Shown here in pieces: positions 6,461 through 14,256 of a stretch of DNA of 14,505 nucleotides (position 1 is its first letter; the number at the start of each line of letters is the position of its first letter). This DNA comes from Oxalobacteraceae bacterium UBA7693 (GTDB lineage Bacteria; Pseudomonadota; Gammaproteobacteria; Burkholderiales; Burkholderiaceae_D). The position numbers and the translations under genes are program-made. The stretch lies in assembly GCA_002482715.1 (NCBI GenBank), contig DLGN01000342.1, forward strand, positions 11,727 through 26,231. The letters are read 5' to 3'. The notes beneath the pieces are model-generated. The model did not search any database, was not told the origin of the DNA, and saw nothing but the letters and a program-made list of their open reading frames with translations.

Positions 6461-7105
6461 ATGCACAATCGCCGCCAGTTCTTAAAGAAATCCTTGCTAC
6501 TGACAGCGAGTGGATTATTGATAGGTAGTCGCCCCTTACTCAGCGTAGCGCAAGACGGTGACACAAAAACGAATAAGCTTATGCCGCCGCCAGACTTGTT
6601 TGACGCGCAGGTGCTGGATATCGACTTTTGGTTGAAACCGCGTACTTTAGATTTGATTCGTCCAGCCAGTGGTGAACGCACCAAACTCTTGTATTGGAAA
6701 GATGGCGAAATGATCGATTCTGCGTATCAGCAGTTCTGCCATATTTTGCGCGATGTCCATGGTAAAAAATCCGCCCCGATTGATCCAAAATTACTCGAGA
6801 CGTTGTGGGCAACACAAGCCTTTATCGCCCGATTTGGCATGACTAAGCCATTAGAAGTTTTATCTGGTTATCGTACGCTTGAGTCGAATAAAAGATTACG
6901 TGAAGATGGTATCCCCGCAGCACGAAAATCCTTACATCTTGAAGGCAAAGCTGCTGATATCCGAATTGGCGATTTACACGAAGAAGTACTAGGCGAGCTG
7001 ATTCAAAGCTTTAAACAAGGTGGCGTTGGTTTCTATTTCCGAGCCAGCAGCCGTGGTGGCTGGATTCACACCGATACGGGGCTACAGAGAAGTTGGAAAG
7101 GGTAA
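6461..7105 (+). CDS. Tat-exported DUF882 (YcbK/MepK-like) murein hydrolase
   Basis: This 214-residue protein starts MHNRRQFLKKSLLLTASGLL, a twin-arginine signal (RRQFLKK) followed by a hydrophobic run, so it is exported folded. Residues 133-205 carry the DUF882/peptidase M15-like pattern: SGYRTLESNKRLR, then SLHLEGKAADI and GGWIHTDTG. His159, Asp166 and His203 are the expected zinc ligands. E. coli MepK (YcbK) cleaves meso-DAP cross-links in peptidoglycan; the same activity is likely here but not proven. No ribosome binding site is evident before ATG 6461, and a dyad lies immediately upstream, so expression may be low or regulated. The gene ends eight bases from the stop of the convergent 91-residue gene. 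The family call is firm. Confidence 0.9.
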   Translation: MHNRRQFLKKSLLLTASGLLIGSRPLLSVAQDGDTKTNKLMPPPDLFDAQVLDIDFWLKPRTLDLIRPASGERTKLLYWKDGEMIDSAYQQFCHILRDVHGKKSAPIDPKLLETLWATQAFIARFGMTKPLEVLSGYRTLESNKRLREDGIPAARKSLHLEGKAADIRIGDLHEEVLGELIQSFKQGGVGFYFRASSRGGWIHTDTGLQRSWKG

Positions 7106-7112
7106 GCGGGAA

Positions 7113-7388
7113 TTACTTTTTCTTGCGACTACGATCCGCTGATTCACGTAAGATCGTAAAATTCCAATCGTGCTCATTGGTGACGCCGTTATGCACCGTC
7201 GTAATCCGAAACAGTTCAGGGGTGGCTTTCACGCGTTGACCGCTAGCTTCGAGTTTCACCGCCAGATCATTTCTGGCATAAACATCTAACTCAACCAGCG
7301 AGCCTTCGATCGCGGCTTGCGACAACAGAGAAGCGATGGTTTTAGGTGTAAATTCCAACATATACACAGGCATTGCGAATGCATTCAT
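7113..7388 (-). CDS. Conserved-looking 91-residue protein of unknown function
   Basis: I do not recognise this family. The ATG at 7388 has AGGAGG four bases upstream, the strongest ribosome binding site in the window. A longer frame reaching 7502 begins inside a terminator hairpin and is not credible. The sequence begins MNAFAMPVYMLEFTPKTIAS and alternates short hydrophobic and polar stretches (SLVELDVYARNDLAVKLEA; PELFRITTVHNG), suggesting a small mixed alpha/beta cytoplasmic protein, and it ends in a basic tail (RSRKKK). No signal peptide, membrane span or cysteine is seen. It is monocistronic with a perfect palindrome about 50 bases upstream, between two unrelated genes. The strong translation signal and ordinary codon pattern support it as real. 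Confidence 0.75.
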   Translation of the reverse strand: MNAFAMPVYMLEFTPKTIASLLSQAAIEGSLVELDVYARNDLAVKLEASGQRVKATPELFRITTVHNGVTNEHDWNFTILRESADRSRKKK

Positions 7389-7439
7389 ACCGCCTCCTAG
7401 TTCTTCAGAAAAGAATTGCCGGAATTTGATTCTACTCGC

Positions 7440-7453
7440 GCAATTTAAATTGC
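7440..7453. promoter_or_regulatory. Perfect 14-bp palindrome upstream of the 91-residue gene
   Basis: GCAATTTAAATTGC is fully self-complementary and lies 52-65 bases before the ATG at 7388, where a promoter is expected. It is a candidate operator for a dimeric regulator; no regulator family can be named. Confidence 0.4.
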
Positions 7454-7475
7454 AGAAATTTATTTCCCACTTACA

Positions 7476-7524
7476 AGACAAAAGCGGACGATAAAACCAC
7501 ATGTCTTATCGTCCGCTTTTGTCT
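7476..7524 (-). terminator. Hairpin terminator of the hutG-hutF-DUF885 unit
   Basis: Perfect 19-bp arms (7476-7494 and 7506-7524) surround an 11-base loop. The GC core CGGACGAT is flanked by AAAAG/CTTTT, and the minus-strand exit reads TTTTGTCTTG. It lies 87 bases past the DUF885 stop and just upstream of the promoter region of the 91-residue gene, so it separates the two. Its near-symmetry allows action on both strands. Confidence 0.75.
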
Positions 7525-7610
7525 CGCGCTGATTTAGCGCTGATCTAGCACATATCTAGCAGTTACTAAGTGATATGCAAATTAATTAATGATCAGATTC
7601 ACCTTCTTAA

Positions 7611-9506
7611 CTATGATTTTGTCGCAACCCAAGCTTTAATCCTGCTTTCTAATACATCTAAAGGCAAAGCACCCGCGCCTAAAATTTCATCGTGAAATTC
7701 TTTTAAACTAAACTTGCTGCCGAGCGCCTTGCTTGCATAATCTCGCAATTCCAAGATCTTCAATTGCCCGATTTTATAGCCCAAAGCCTGGCCTGGCCAC
7801 ACGATATAACGATCAGTCTCACTCTGAATTTCGACTTCTTCTATCCCTGAATGGTTACGGAAAAAATCGACAACTTGCTGTCTGTCCCACTTTTTATAAT
7901 GCAAACCGGTGTCTACCACTAAGCGGATTGCACGCAGCATTTCATCTTGCAGATGACCATAAAAACTATACGGATCTTGGAAAAAACCCAGCTCGCGTCC
8001 CAAGCGTTCAGAATACAAAGCCCAACCTTCTACATAAGCATTATTGCCACCTTGCTGGCGATAAGCGGGAAGACCTTCTAACTCTTGTGCGATTGCAATT
8101 TGCATGTGATGACCCGGTACACCTTCATGCAAAGCAGTAGTTTCAATTGACAAAGTCATGCGATTAGCAAAGTCACCGGTATTCACCATGACGTGACCTG
8201 GACGTGAGCCATCTGCGGCGCCCGGATTATACGAAGCTCCAGCGGCTTCTTTTTCACGGAACTCTTCCACCGCCATGATCTTCACTTTGGCTTTGGGTAA
8301 GCGCCCAAAGAGTTCAGGAATTTTTGCGTACATCTGATCCGTATATTTGCTATACAGATCGAGAATTTCCTGACGTGATTTTGGATGTAAATCAGGATTT
8401 TTTTCCATCGCTGCATTGAAAGACTTCAAATCTGCAAATCCTAATTTCTTCGCAACCGTTAACATCTCGCCTTCGATACGCGCTACTTCACGCAGGCCAA
8501 TCTGGTGAATCTGTTCAGGTGTTTTGTTCGTGGTAGTTTGCGTTTTGACTTGCAATTGATAACGCGCCGTACCGTTCGGCAAGGACCACAAACCAACATG
8601 TTGACGCCCGTGAGGCGCATAATCACTACGTACAAAATTGGCGAAATTTTTATAGGCTGGAATAACTTTGCTTTGAATCGCTGCCAACACCGCAGTCTTC
8701 AATCTTTGCTTGTCGGTTTCTGAAAACTCTGCGGGAAATTGCATGACTGGTTTAGCAAATGGCGAAGTCTCCATGCTCATCGCGACGATATCTTCACACT
8801 GACGCGCAATCTTCGGCAACAAAAACTGCGGTGGCATCAATTTATTTTTCAAGCCCTTGCGCATTTGCACCATGGTTTGTTCAAACAACACTGGCAACTT
8901 ATTCAAACGCGCAATGTAATCCTCATAATCTTTCACGCTGACAAAGCTCAACATAGAAACCAGTTCAGGCGTATCCAAATGCAAGCCTGAATTTTGCAAT
9001 ACGGGCATTTGCCAAGGCATGAAACGTGCAGCGGCCAACTCTTCTTGCAATTGACGAACCATCAAATCTTTGTTCAGCTTTTGTTGAACGTCAAAGCCTG
9101 TCGTGTCAATTGCCTGAAAGCGACCCAAAAATGCACGGCTCTTCTTCAAATTCGCATCAATCGCGGTTTGTGAAAAATCACGTAATTGATCGTTAAATCG
9201 TTTGTCACCAAGCATAGATGCGTATTCTGGATTGGTTTTCAATCCATATTCCCACTGCTCCGTCAACAAACTATCTAACTGACGCAAACGTGCTTCCAAC
9301 GAGCTTGTTGCGCTCTTAGTTGCAGGCTTATTAGTTGCCAGCTTGTTAGTGACAATACTATTGGTGTCGACGGTTGCCTTTTTCGTCAAATTGTTCGCGA
9401 GTGCGGGCATACTGAACAATCCTGCACTAAGCAAGGCTGTAGCCAATTTCGTCGACAAATTTATGGCTAATTGTTCTGTCAAATTTTTAGTTGCACGAGT
9501 TTTCAC
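7611..9506 (-). CDS. DUF885-family exported zinc metallopeptidase-like protein
   Basis: This 631-residue protein has the usual length of DUF885 proteins. The start is a GTG at 9506 with GGAG five bases upstream; nearby ATGs are out of frame. Residues 1-37 form a signal peptide with a long n-region, ending MPALA-N. A Thr/Lys/Ala-rich linker (about 41-68) with repeated TNKLATNKPATK-like units follows, then the DUF885 body. Signature motifs are HEGVPGHHMQ (460-469), which supplies the probable metal-binding histidines and Glu461, and YVEGWALYSERLG (491-503). The family resembles gluzincin carboxypeptidases and includes lipoproteins and periplasmic dipeptidase-like proteins; substrates are poorly known. 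It lies 59 bases downstream of hutF with no terminator between, so it may be co-transcribed with the hut pair. A role in peptide use beside amino-acid catabolism would fit, but is inference. Confidence 0.88.
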   Translation of the reverse strand: MKTRATKNLTEQLAINLSTKLATALLSAGLFSMPALANNLTKKATVDTNSIVTNKLATNKPATKSATSSLEARLRQLDSLLTEQWEYGLKTNPEYASMLGDKRFNDQLRDFSQTAIDANLKKSRAFLGRFQAIDTTGFDVQQKLNKDLMVRQLQEELAAARFMPWQMPVLQNSGLHLDTPELVSMLSFVSVKDYEDYIARLNKLPVLFEQTMVQMRKGLKNKLMPPQFLLPKIARQCEDIVAMSMETSPFAKPVMQFPAEFSETDKQRLKTAVLAAIQSKVIPAYKNFANFVRSDYAPHGRQHVGLWSLPNGTARYQLQVKTQTTTNKTPEQIHQIGLREVARIEGEMLTVAKKLGFADLKSFNAAMEKNPDLHPKSRQEILDLYSKYTDQMYAKIPELFGRLPKAKVKIMAVEEFREKEAAGASYNPGAADGSRPGHVMVNTGDFANRMTLSIETTALHEGVPGHHMQIAIAQELEGLPAYRQQGGNNAYVEGWALYSERLGRELGFFQDPYSFYGHLQDEMLRAIRLVVDTGLHYKKWDRQQVVDFFRNHSGIEEVEIQSETDRYIVWPGQALGYKIGQLKILELRDYASKALGSKFSLKEFHDEILGAGALPLDVLESRIKAWVATKS

Positions 9507-9565
9507 AGCTGCTCCATTTCATGATTTTTTTTGAATTCGCTCAGGTATTAAGTGAATCAAATTTT

Positions 9566-10933
9566 TTATAGCTGACGTAGTTGCTGCATGCAGGCGACGT
9601 AGTTGGCAGTGATGTTCGCCTGATCTCGATGTTTGCCATTCTCCACAACCTGCACTCCACCGACGAACACATCGCGAATTAAATTATCGTTACCCGTAAA
9701 TACCACACTGCTAAGAACATCTTCAACCGCGCTGCACTGAAGATTCGGATGCTGGTCATCAAAAATAATCATATCTGCACGCTTACCGACTTCCAAGGAG
9801 CCAACAGCACGTCCAGACGCTTGTGCCCCGCCAAGTAAACACTGCTGCCACAAATAATCGGCAACACGTCTTTGCCCCTTAACACTGGCAATATTACGAG
9901 CTTGCATTTTTAATCGTTGTCCATATTCAAGCCAGCGAATTTCTTCCACCACGCCCTGTGAAGCATGACTATCTGTACCAATACCAAAACGCCCATTGGC
10001 TGCGATGTAATCAGGCAATTCAAAAAAACCGTCGCCAAGATTACCCTCAGTCGAGGTACAAATACCAGCGATCGATTTACTTGCTGCCATACTCGCCACT
10101 TCGTGTGGATTCAAGTGCGTGGCATGCACCAAGCACCAACGTTCATCCACCGTTTGCGTATCAAATAATAATTCGACCGGGCGCTTGCCAGTCGCTGCCA
10201 GACAAGCATTCACTTCGCGCATTTGCTCAGCGATATGGATATGAATTGGACGTCCCGCCGGCAAAGCAGCGGTAACCTCACTGATCTGAGCTGTGCTGGC
10301 GGCTCGCAAAGAATGAGGCGCAACACCAATTTCAGTCTGTGCATTTCTCTGCTTCTCTAGTGCCTCAATGATGCGCAGTATCTGTTCAACATTGGTATTG
10401 AATCGTCGCTGATCTTCACGCAAGGGCTGTTGATTAAAATCTGCGTAGCTATATAACACTGGCAGCATCGTGATACCCATACCGGTTTGCTGTGCGCCTG
10501 TAATTACTTGACGCGAAGTCTCAGCGATGTCGCTATAAAATTCACCGTTTGGCGCGCGATGGACATAATGGAATTCACACACCGAGGTATAACCGTGCCG
10601 CAGGCATTCTGAGTACAACTGCGCGGCAATCGCTTGCATTTGTTCTGGTGAGATCGCCAGCGCATAGCGATACATGAGATCGCGCCAAGTCCAAAAACTA
10701 TCAGGCCCTTCACCTGCGATTTCGGTCATACCTGCCATCGCTCTTTGAAAGGCATGTGAATGCAGATTCGTCATCCCCGGTGAAACATACACATATTGTC
10801 GTTCATACGGCAATGGCATGACACCTGTTTCTATTTGCGATAAATGACCTGCAACATCCCAATGCAAACGGACATCGCTAGTCCAACCGGATGGCAATAA
10901 AGCCTGCTTGGCAAATAATGTTTGTACAGTCAT
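9566..10933 (-). CDS. hutF: Formimidoylglutamate deiminase HutF
   Basis: This 455-residue amidohydrolase-superfamily enzyme converts N-formimino-L-glutamate to N-formyl-L-glutamate and ammonia in the five-step histidine degradation route. Metal-binding and catalytic motifs are in order: NLHSHAFQRAMAG (His58, His60), HIHIAEQ (His231, His233), LVHATH (His270) and GTDSHAS (Asp321). FWTWRDLMYRYA (80-91) and CTSTEGNLGDGFFELP (292-307) are characteristic HutF stretches. The ATG at 10933 starts one base after the hutG stop, with AGGAAAG inside the hutG end, so the two are translationally coupled. Presence of HutF instead of a formiminoglutamase (HutE/HutG type I) shows the pathway runs through formylglutamate. 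The hutH, hutU and hutI genes are not in the window. Confidence 0.96.
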   Translation of the reverse strand: MTVQTLFAKQALLPSGWTSDVRLHWDVAGHLSQIETGVMPLPYERQYVYVSPGMTNLHSHAFQRAMAGMTEIAGEGPDSFWTWRDLMYRYALAISPEQMQAIAAQLYSECLRHGYTSVCEFHYVHRAPNGEFYSDIAETSRQVITGAQQTGMGITMLPVLYSYADFNQQPLREDQRRFNTNVEQILRIIEALEKQRNAQTEIGVAPHSLRAASTAQISEVTAALPAGRPIHIHIAEQMREVNACLAATGKRPVELLFDTQTVDERWCLVHATHLNPHEVASMAASKSIAGICTSTEGNLGDGFFELPDYIAANGRFGIGTDSHASQGVVEEIRWLEYGQRLKMQARNIASVKGQRRVADYLWQQCLLGGAQASGRAVGSLEVGKRADMIIFDDQHPNLQCSAVEDVLSSVVFTGNDNLIRDVFVGGVQVVENGKHRDQANITANYVACMQQLRQL

Positions 10934-10934
10934 C

Positions 10935-11747
10935 TTACTTTCCTGTCGTTTGCTGCGCCCACTTCAGGCAAGTTTCTAATAATTGTTGCAGCAAAGGCTG
11001 CACTTGAGCGGCCAAATCTGCGCGATAGGCGTATGGTTCACTTTCGTTCATATAAACACACTGACTCATCTCTAATTGCACCGCATGAATTTGTTGTGCT
11101 GGTTGTCCGTAGTAACGAGTGATATGTCCACCTTTAAAGCGACCATTAAATACATGGGAATACGCTGTTGCGCTGTGCTGCATCAATTCAGATAAGGCTT
11201 GCTGCAAACTGGGATCGCAGGATTTTTGATCGGCGGTGCCAAAATTCAAATCGGGCAGTTTTCCTTGGAAAAACCTTGGTACCTGCGAAGCGATCGAGTG
11301 CGCATCCCACAAAACGACAGCACCATGCAATTCTCGTAAACGCGCAAGCTCCATTTGTAATTGCTGATGATAGGGCAGCCAATACTGTTGCACACGCGCT
11401 TGTACTTCGTCGGCATCTGGACCAACACCATTTTGGTATAAAGGCTGCTTAGAAAAAGTATCGACTGGACACAAGCCAGTTGTGTCTTGTCCAGGATATA
11501 AATTCACATCATCTGATGGACGATTTAAATCAATCACGTAACGCGAGTATCTGGCCTGAATATAAGAAACGCCGAGTTCATCGAGCATGTTGTAAAGCAG
11601 AGGTAAATGCCAATCAGTGTCGGCCTTAATCTGCGCAATAGGATTCAATTGCGCTAGCACGGCATCGGGAATTTCAGTACCGACATGCGGCATAGAAACC
11701 AGTAAAGGAACACGTCCTTGTTTAAAATGGAATGCGGCGGACATCAT
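10935..11747 (-). CDS. hutG: N-formylglutamate deformylase HutG
   Basis: This 270-residue protein hydrolyses N-formyl-L-glutamate to L-glutamate and formate, the last step of the HutF route. It shows the N-formylglutamate amidohydrolase family pattern: LVSMPHVGTEIP (16-27), KADTDWHLPLLY (41-52), RYVIDLNRPSDD (69-80), LWDAHSIAS (146-154), GGHITRYYG (206-214) and QLEMSQCVYMNE (224-235). The length is standard. Two consecutive ATG codons (11747 and 11744) could start it; neither has a clear ribosome binding site, and the family N-terminus does not separate them. It is first of a tight pair with hutF. An imperfect dyad (TAGAC and GACTA halves, about 11764-11779) lies just upstream and might bind a regulator such as HutC, but it does not match a HutC site I can recall. 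Confidence 0.95.
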   Translation of the reverse strand: MMSAAFHFKQGRVPLLVSMPHVGTEIPDAVLAQLNPIAQIKADTDWHLPLLYNMLDELGVSYIQARYSRYVIDLNRPSDDVNLYPGQDTTGLCPVDTFSKQPLYQNGVGPDADEVQARVQQYWLPYHQQLQMELARLRELHGAVVLWDAHSIASQVPRFFQGKLPDLNFGTADQKSCDPSLQQALSELMQHSATAYSHVFNGRFKGGHITRYYGQPAQQIHAVQLEMSQCVYMNESEPYAYRADLAAQVQPLLQQLLETCLKWAQQTTGK

Positions 11748-11795
11748 GATTTTTTGAGGATATTAGACAGTTTGGACTATGCAAATGTTGCGTCA

Positions 11796-11837
11796 ACTTA
11801 TTCGCTACTACTTATTCGCTACTACTTACTCGCTACT
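11796..11837. repeat. Three tandem copies of a 14-bp unit at the SPOR gene end
   Basis: The unit ACTTATTCGCTACT occurs at 11796-11809 and 11810-11823 exactly, and at 11824-11837 with one T-to-C change. The third copy encodes the last residues (NSSE) and stop of the SPOR-domain protein on the minus strand. The other two fill the spacer before hutG. It is a slippage-type minisatellite whose copy number may vary between strains; 14 is not a multiple of three, so only the noncoding copies can vary freely. Confidence 0.85.
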
Positions 11838-12497
11838 ATTTTTGCATTCTTGACTTTGGGTCTGTGAGAATCCTGATTTAATTTGATCAAGAATTTGCTT
11901 TTCTTCTTCACTAAGATTTTCAAGTCGATAATTGATTTTTGCAGCAGTCACTGTACGTGGCGCTAGCTTTGCTTCCTTTAGACCTTTTTTTACCAGATTA
12001 GCCAAGTGGGCTTTAGCTGCTTCAGGTGTCTTAAATACGCCTAACGAGATCCCCCAACGCAATGGCGTTTGATCTTGTACCACATAGAATTCAGTCACAC
12101 CTAATTTACGGATTTGCGCCGCTTTCTTTTCTGCCGCATCTTTACTGCCCAACGAAGGCAGGTAGACCATATTGCTTGCCACCTCAGCTAACTCGGTACG
12201 CGTAAGGCGTTCGGCCAACGCAAGTGATTTGATTTTCTCATCAAAACTTTTACTATCAGCGACGCTAAATCCGGATAGTTCGAGGCAAGCCAAAACCGGT
12301 GTCATCTTCTTTGTATGCGTTTCAATACTGTCTTGCGCAGCGTTAGCATTCATTAGCTTGATTTTATCGGCATTTTTTTCATACTTCATCCGCAGAGGTT
12401 CACGGACATCGCTGGACCAATTACCTAAAAATCCAAAGTTGAGCGCCAGCAGCAAGGCATTTAAGATCAGGAAAATCCAGAAAAAAAATCGCAACAT
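11826..12497 (-). CDS. SPOR-domain membrane protein
   Basis: This 223-residue protein starts at ATG 12497; an in-frame TTG at 12503 is less likely. Residues 2-24 (LRFFFWIFLILNALLLALNF) are a single membrane anchor, with the rest periplasmic by the usual topology. A Lys-rich segment leads to a SPOR-like domain of about 75 residues (about 108-185): MVYLPSLGSKDAAEKKAAQI, then a repeat of the same beta-alpha-beta plan, WGISLGVFKTPEAAKAHLAN. SPOR domains bind peptidoglycan stripped of stem peptides at division sites. A C-terminal charged helix (LSEEEKQILDQIKSGF) ends the protein. The gene follows coaX by about a dozen bases, and birA-coaX-SPOR is an order I recall from other Burkholderiales. No strong ribosome binding site is visible, so translation may depend on coaX. 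The tandem repeat at its end overlaps the stop codon. Confidence 0.85.
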   Translation of the reverse strand: MLRFFFWIFLILNALLLALNFGFLGNWSSDVREPLRMKYEKNADKIKLMNANAAQDSIETHTKKMTPVLACLELSGFSVADSKSFDEKIKSLALAERLTRTELAEVASNMVYLPSLGSKDAAEKKAAQIRKLGVTEFYVVQDQTPLRWGISLGVFKTPEAAKAHLANLVKKGLKEAKLAPRTVTAAKINYRLENLSEEEKQILDQIKSGFSQTQSQECKNSSE

Positions 12498-12509
12498 AAT
12501 CAATGGTCT

Positions 12510-13325
12510 CTATGAAGGAATGGAAGCTTGAGTAAGGTGACTGGCAATCCACAAGCCTGTGAGCACCAGGTTTTCAGAATGTCGCCATTGTAAATCCTCA
12601 ATCAACTTTAAGTGAGGAACGAGATAAACGGCAGCACCGCCAGAAATAACTAACTGCACGGGAGCGCCAGTATGCTGTTCTAGATTTTTGACAGCGCAAT
12701 GTATTGCTCCAATTTGCGCATGTACACAACCGCTCGCAATCGCCTGATCCGTATCCGTTGCAAACAAATTTAATAGTTGTGCATGTTGCTCTATGTGAGG
12801 TAATTGCGCAGTATTTTTGGCGAGAGAATTCGCCATCAATTGCAAGCCGGGCAAAATCATTCCTCCTAAAAAGTCCCCATCGGCAGTCAGCGCATCGATG
12901 GTCGTTGCGGTCCCACATGTGGCAACAATGAGATTTTTTTTGGGGAACTGGGTATGTGCGGCAATCATCGATGCGAATCGATCTGAACCTAACTTTCCGG
13001 GGTGCAGATAATGATTGCGGACACCAGCACATTGCGCTTGCGAGTTGAAACTTTGAATCTGTAATTCTGGGAAGGAAATCGACAGTAATTGTGCGAGCTC
13101 CTGCTTCACCGCATCGCCAGCGACATTCGACATCACGCAACGCACCACAGAATAATGACGAATCGAGAGCAGTAATTGATCAAAGCCTTGATGCGTCACT
13201 GAAGCAATTGCCTCCCATGCTGGTGGAAACGGCGAGTGATCATTGGCAGAATCTGCATCAATACACGCCCACTTCACACGCGTATTACCAGCATCAATCA
13301 GCAGTAGCATCGGACGTTTATCCAT
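12510..13325 (-). CDS. coaX: Type III pantothenate kinase CoaX
   Basis: This 271-residue enzyme phosphorylates pantothenate, the first step of coenzyme A synthesis, in the cytoplasm. It belongs to the acetate/sugar kinase-Hsc70-actin fold. Visible motifs are LLLIDAGNTRVKWA near the N-terminus (DxGNT phosphate loop), GKLGSDR (110-116), GTATTID (138-144) and ISGGAA near the C-terminus. Type III enzymes need a monovalent cation and resist feedback by CoA. I chose ATG 13325; a TTG at 13334 is also in frame, and the ATG five codons inside (13310) would start exactly at the conserved MLLLID. None has a strong ribosome binding site. The Bordetella homologue was first described as Baf, a factor raising toxin expression. 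It follows birA by 84 bases and precedes the SPOR gene, consistent with one unit. Confidence 0.95.
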   Translation of the reverse strand: MDKRPMLLLIDAGNTRVKWACIDADSANDHSPFPPAWEAIASVTHQGFDQLLLSIRHYSVVRCVMSNVAGDAVKQELAQLLSISFPELQIQSFNSQAQCAGVRNHYLHPGKLGSDRFASMIAAHTQFPKKNLIVATCGTATTIDALTADGDFLGGMILPGLQLMANSLAKNTAQLPHIEQHAQLLNLFATDTDQAIASGCVHAQIGAIHCAVKNLEQHTGAPVQLVISGGAAVYLVPHLKLIEDLQWRHSENLVLTGLWIASHLTQASIPS

Positions 13326-13409
13326 GATTTTCAATTACCAATAAGGTTTCAGTGCGCTTTAGTACTTTTTTAGTGCGGCTTAGTGCAGCTCAGTACAAGA
13401 GATCGTATT

Positions 13410-14207
13410 TTACGGCAAAGGTCGCAAAGAGACATCACCTGAATGGATATGCAAACGCGCCTGTTCCGTTTGCAACAATAAACAACCTTGGTGATCGACC
13501 CCCAATGCCAGCCCTTGATGCAGCACTTCAGCTTGTTCGACAATCATCACGGTTTGCCGGGTATATGCATGTAGACGATTCCAACGATCAACGAAAGCCG
13601 TAAATCCTTGCAGCGCAAATTCATGTAAAGCGACCTGCAAGGCCTGTATCAACTCGGCCAGTATTTGATTCCTATCCATCTGAGCAAGCCAGGCCGCATC
13701 CGCAACTTCTTGCCCAATGTCTTTTTCTAATTCCGCTGGAACACGTAAATTCAAACCCACACCAATGATCGCCCAACAGGTTCCTTGATTACCCGTCTGC
13801 GACTCCACCAAAATTCCGGCTAATTTTTTCGAATCTTTTAAGATGTCATTGGGCCATTTTAACTTGGCAGGCACACCGAGTTGTATCAGCCGTTCAGCAA
13901 GTGCAACACCTACCGCTAGTGGTAAGCCCAACAATGCCTGCCCACCAACAGCAAATTCCCACGCCAATGAAAAAGTCAGCACGCCATCAGGTGTCGATAC
14001 CCAACGTCTTCCTGCGCGTCCTTTCCCTGCGGTCTGATGCCGAGCGACCAACAAAGTTGGCGTATTCAGATTCTTCGCCCTGCACATTAAGTCCGCATTT
14101 GTCGAACCAGTTTCATCAACTACTTCGATCGATATTTCAGGATAATCGTTAGCTTGGTTAAGGCCATACAAAGCTTGCTCAATCAGCTTCGCTTCTAATC
14201 GCGTCAT
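13410..14207 (-). CDS. birA: Biotin--[acetyl-CoA-carboxylase] ligase BirA, without DNA-binding domain
   Basis: This 265-residue enzyme activates biotin with ATP and attaches it to the biotin carboxyl carrier protein. Class I architecture is evident: the catalytic domain begins almost at once (DETGSTNADLM, 31-41) and no helix-turn-helix precedes it, so it should not repress biotin genes as E. coli BirA does. Key motifs are GKGRAGRRW (61-69, biotinyl-AMP loop), LKWPNDI (116-122), KLAGILVE (128-135) and IGVGLNL (148-154). A C-terminal SH3-like domain (about 215-265) ends SGDVSLRP. AGAAGG lies eight bases before ATG 14207. It is first of the birA-coaX-SPOR group and lies downstream of the rpoC terminator, so it needs its own promoter between 14208 and 14256. 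I saw no strong one. Confidence 0.95.
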   Translation of the reverse strand: MTRLEAKLIEQALYGLNQANDYPEISIEVVDETGSTNADLMCRAKNLNTPTLLVARHQTAGKGRAGRRWVSTPDGVLTFSLAWEFAVGGQALLGLPLAVGVALAERLIQLGVPAKLKWPNDILKDSKKLAGILVESQTGNQGTCWAIIGVGLNLRVPAELEKDIGQEVADAAWLAQMDRNQILAELIQALQVALHEFALQGFTAFVDRWNRLHAYTRQTVMIVEQAEVLHQGLALGVDHQGCLLLQTEQARLHIHSGDVSLRPLP

Positions 14208-14256
14208 TTCTACTACCTTCTAAGTTTGCATCGACTAAACAGACAGCAGATAAATA

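Noticed and set aside
7389..7502. N-terminal extension of the 91-residue gene
   Set aside because: It would start inside the terminator hairpin and skip the strong AGGAGG site before 7388.
9507..9565. Possible hairpin between hutF and the DUF885 gene (TTTGATTC with GAATTCAAA)
   Set aside because: Imperfect stem, and the T tracts lie on the plus strand where nothing is transcribed, so it is not a terminator for hutF.
12598..13140. 180-codon minus-strand frame within coaX
   Set aside because: A shadow of coaX in another frame; Arg/Cys-rich and without motifs, while coaX shows all catalytic motifs.
13410..14207. BirA lacking the helix-turn-helix domain as a truncation
   Set aside because: Many betaproteobacterial biotin ligases are naturally of this short class; all catalytic motifs are present.
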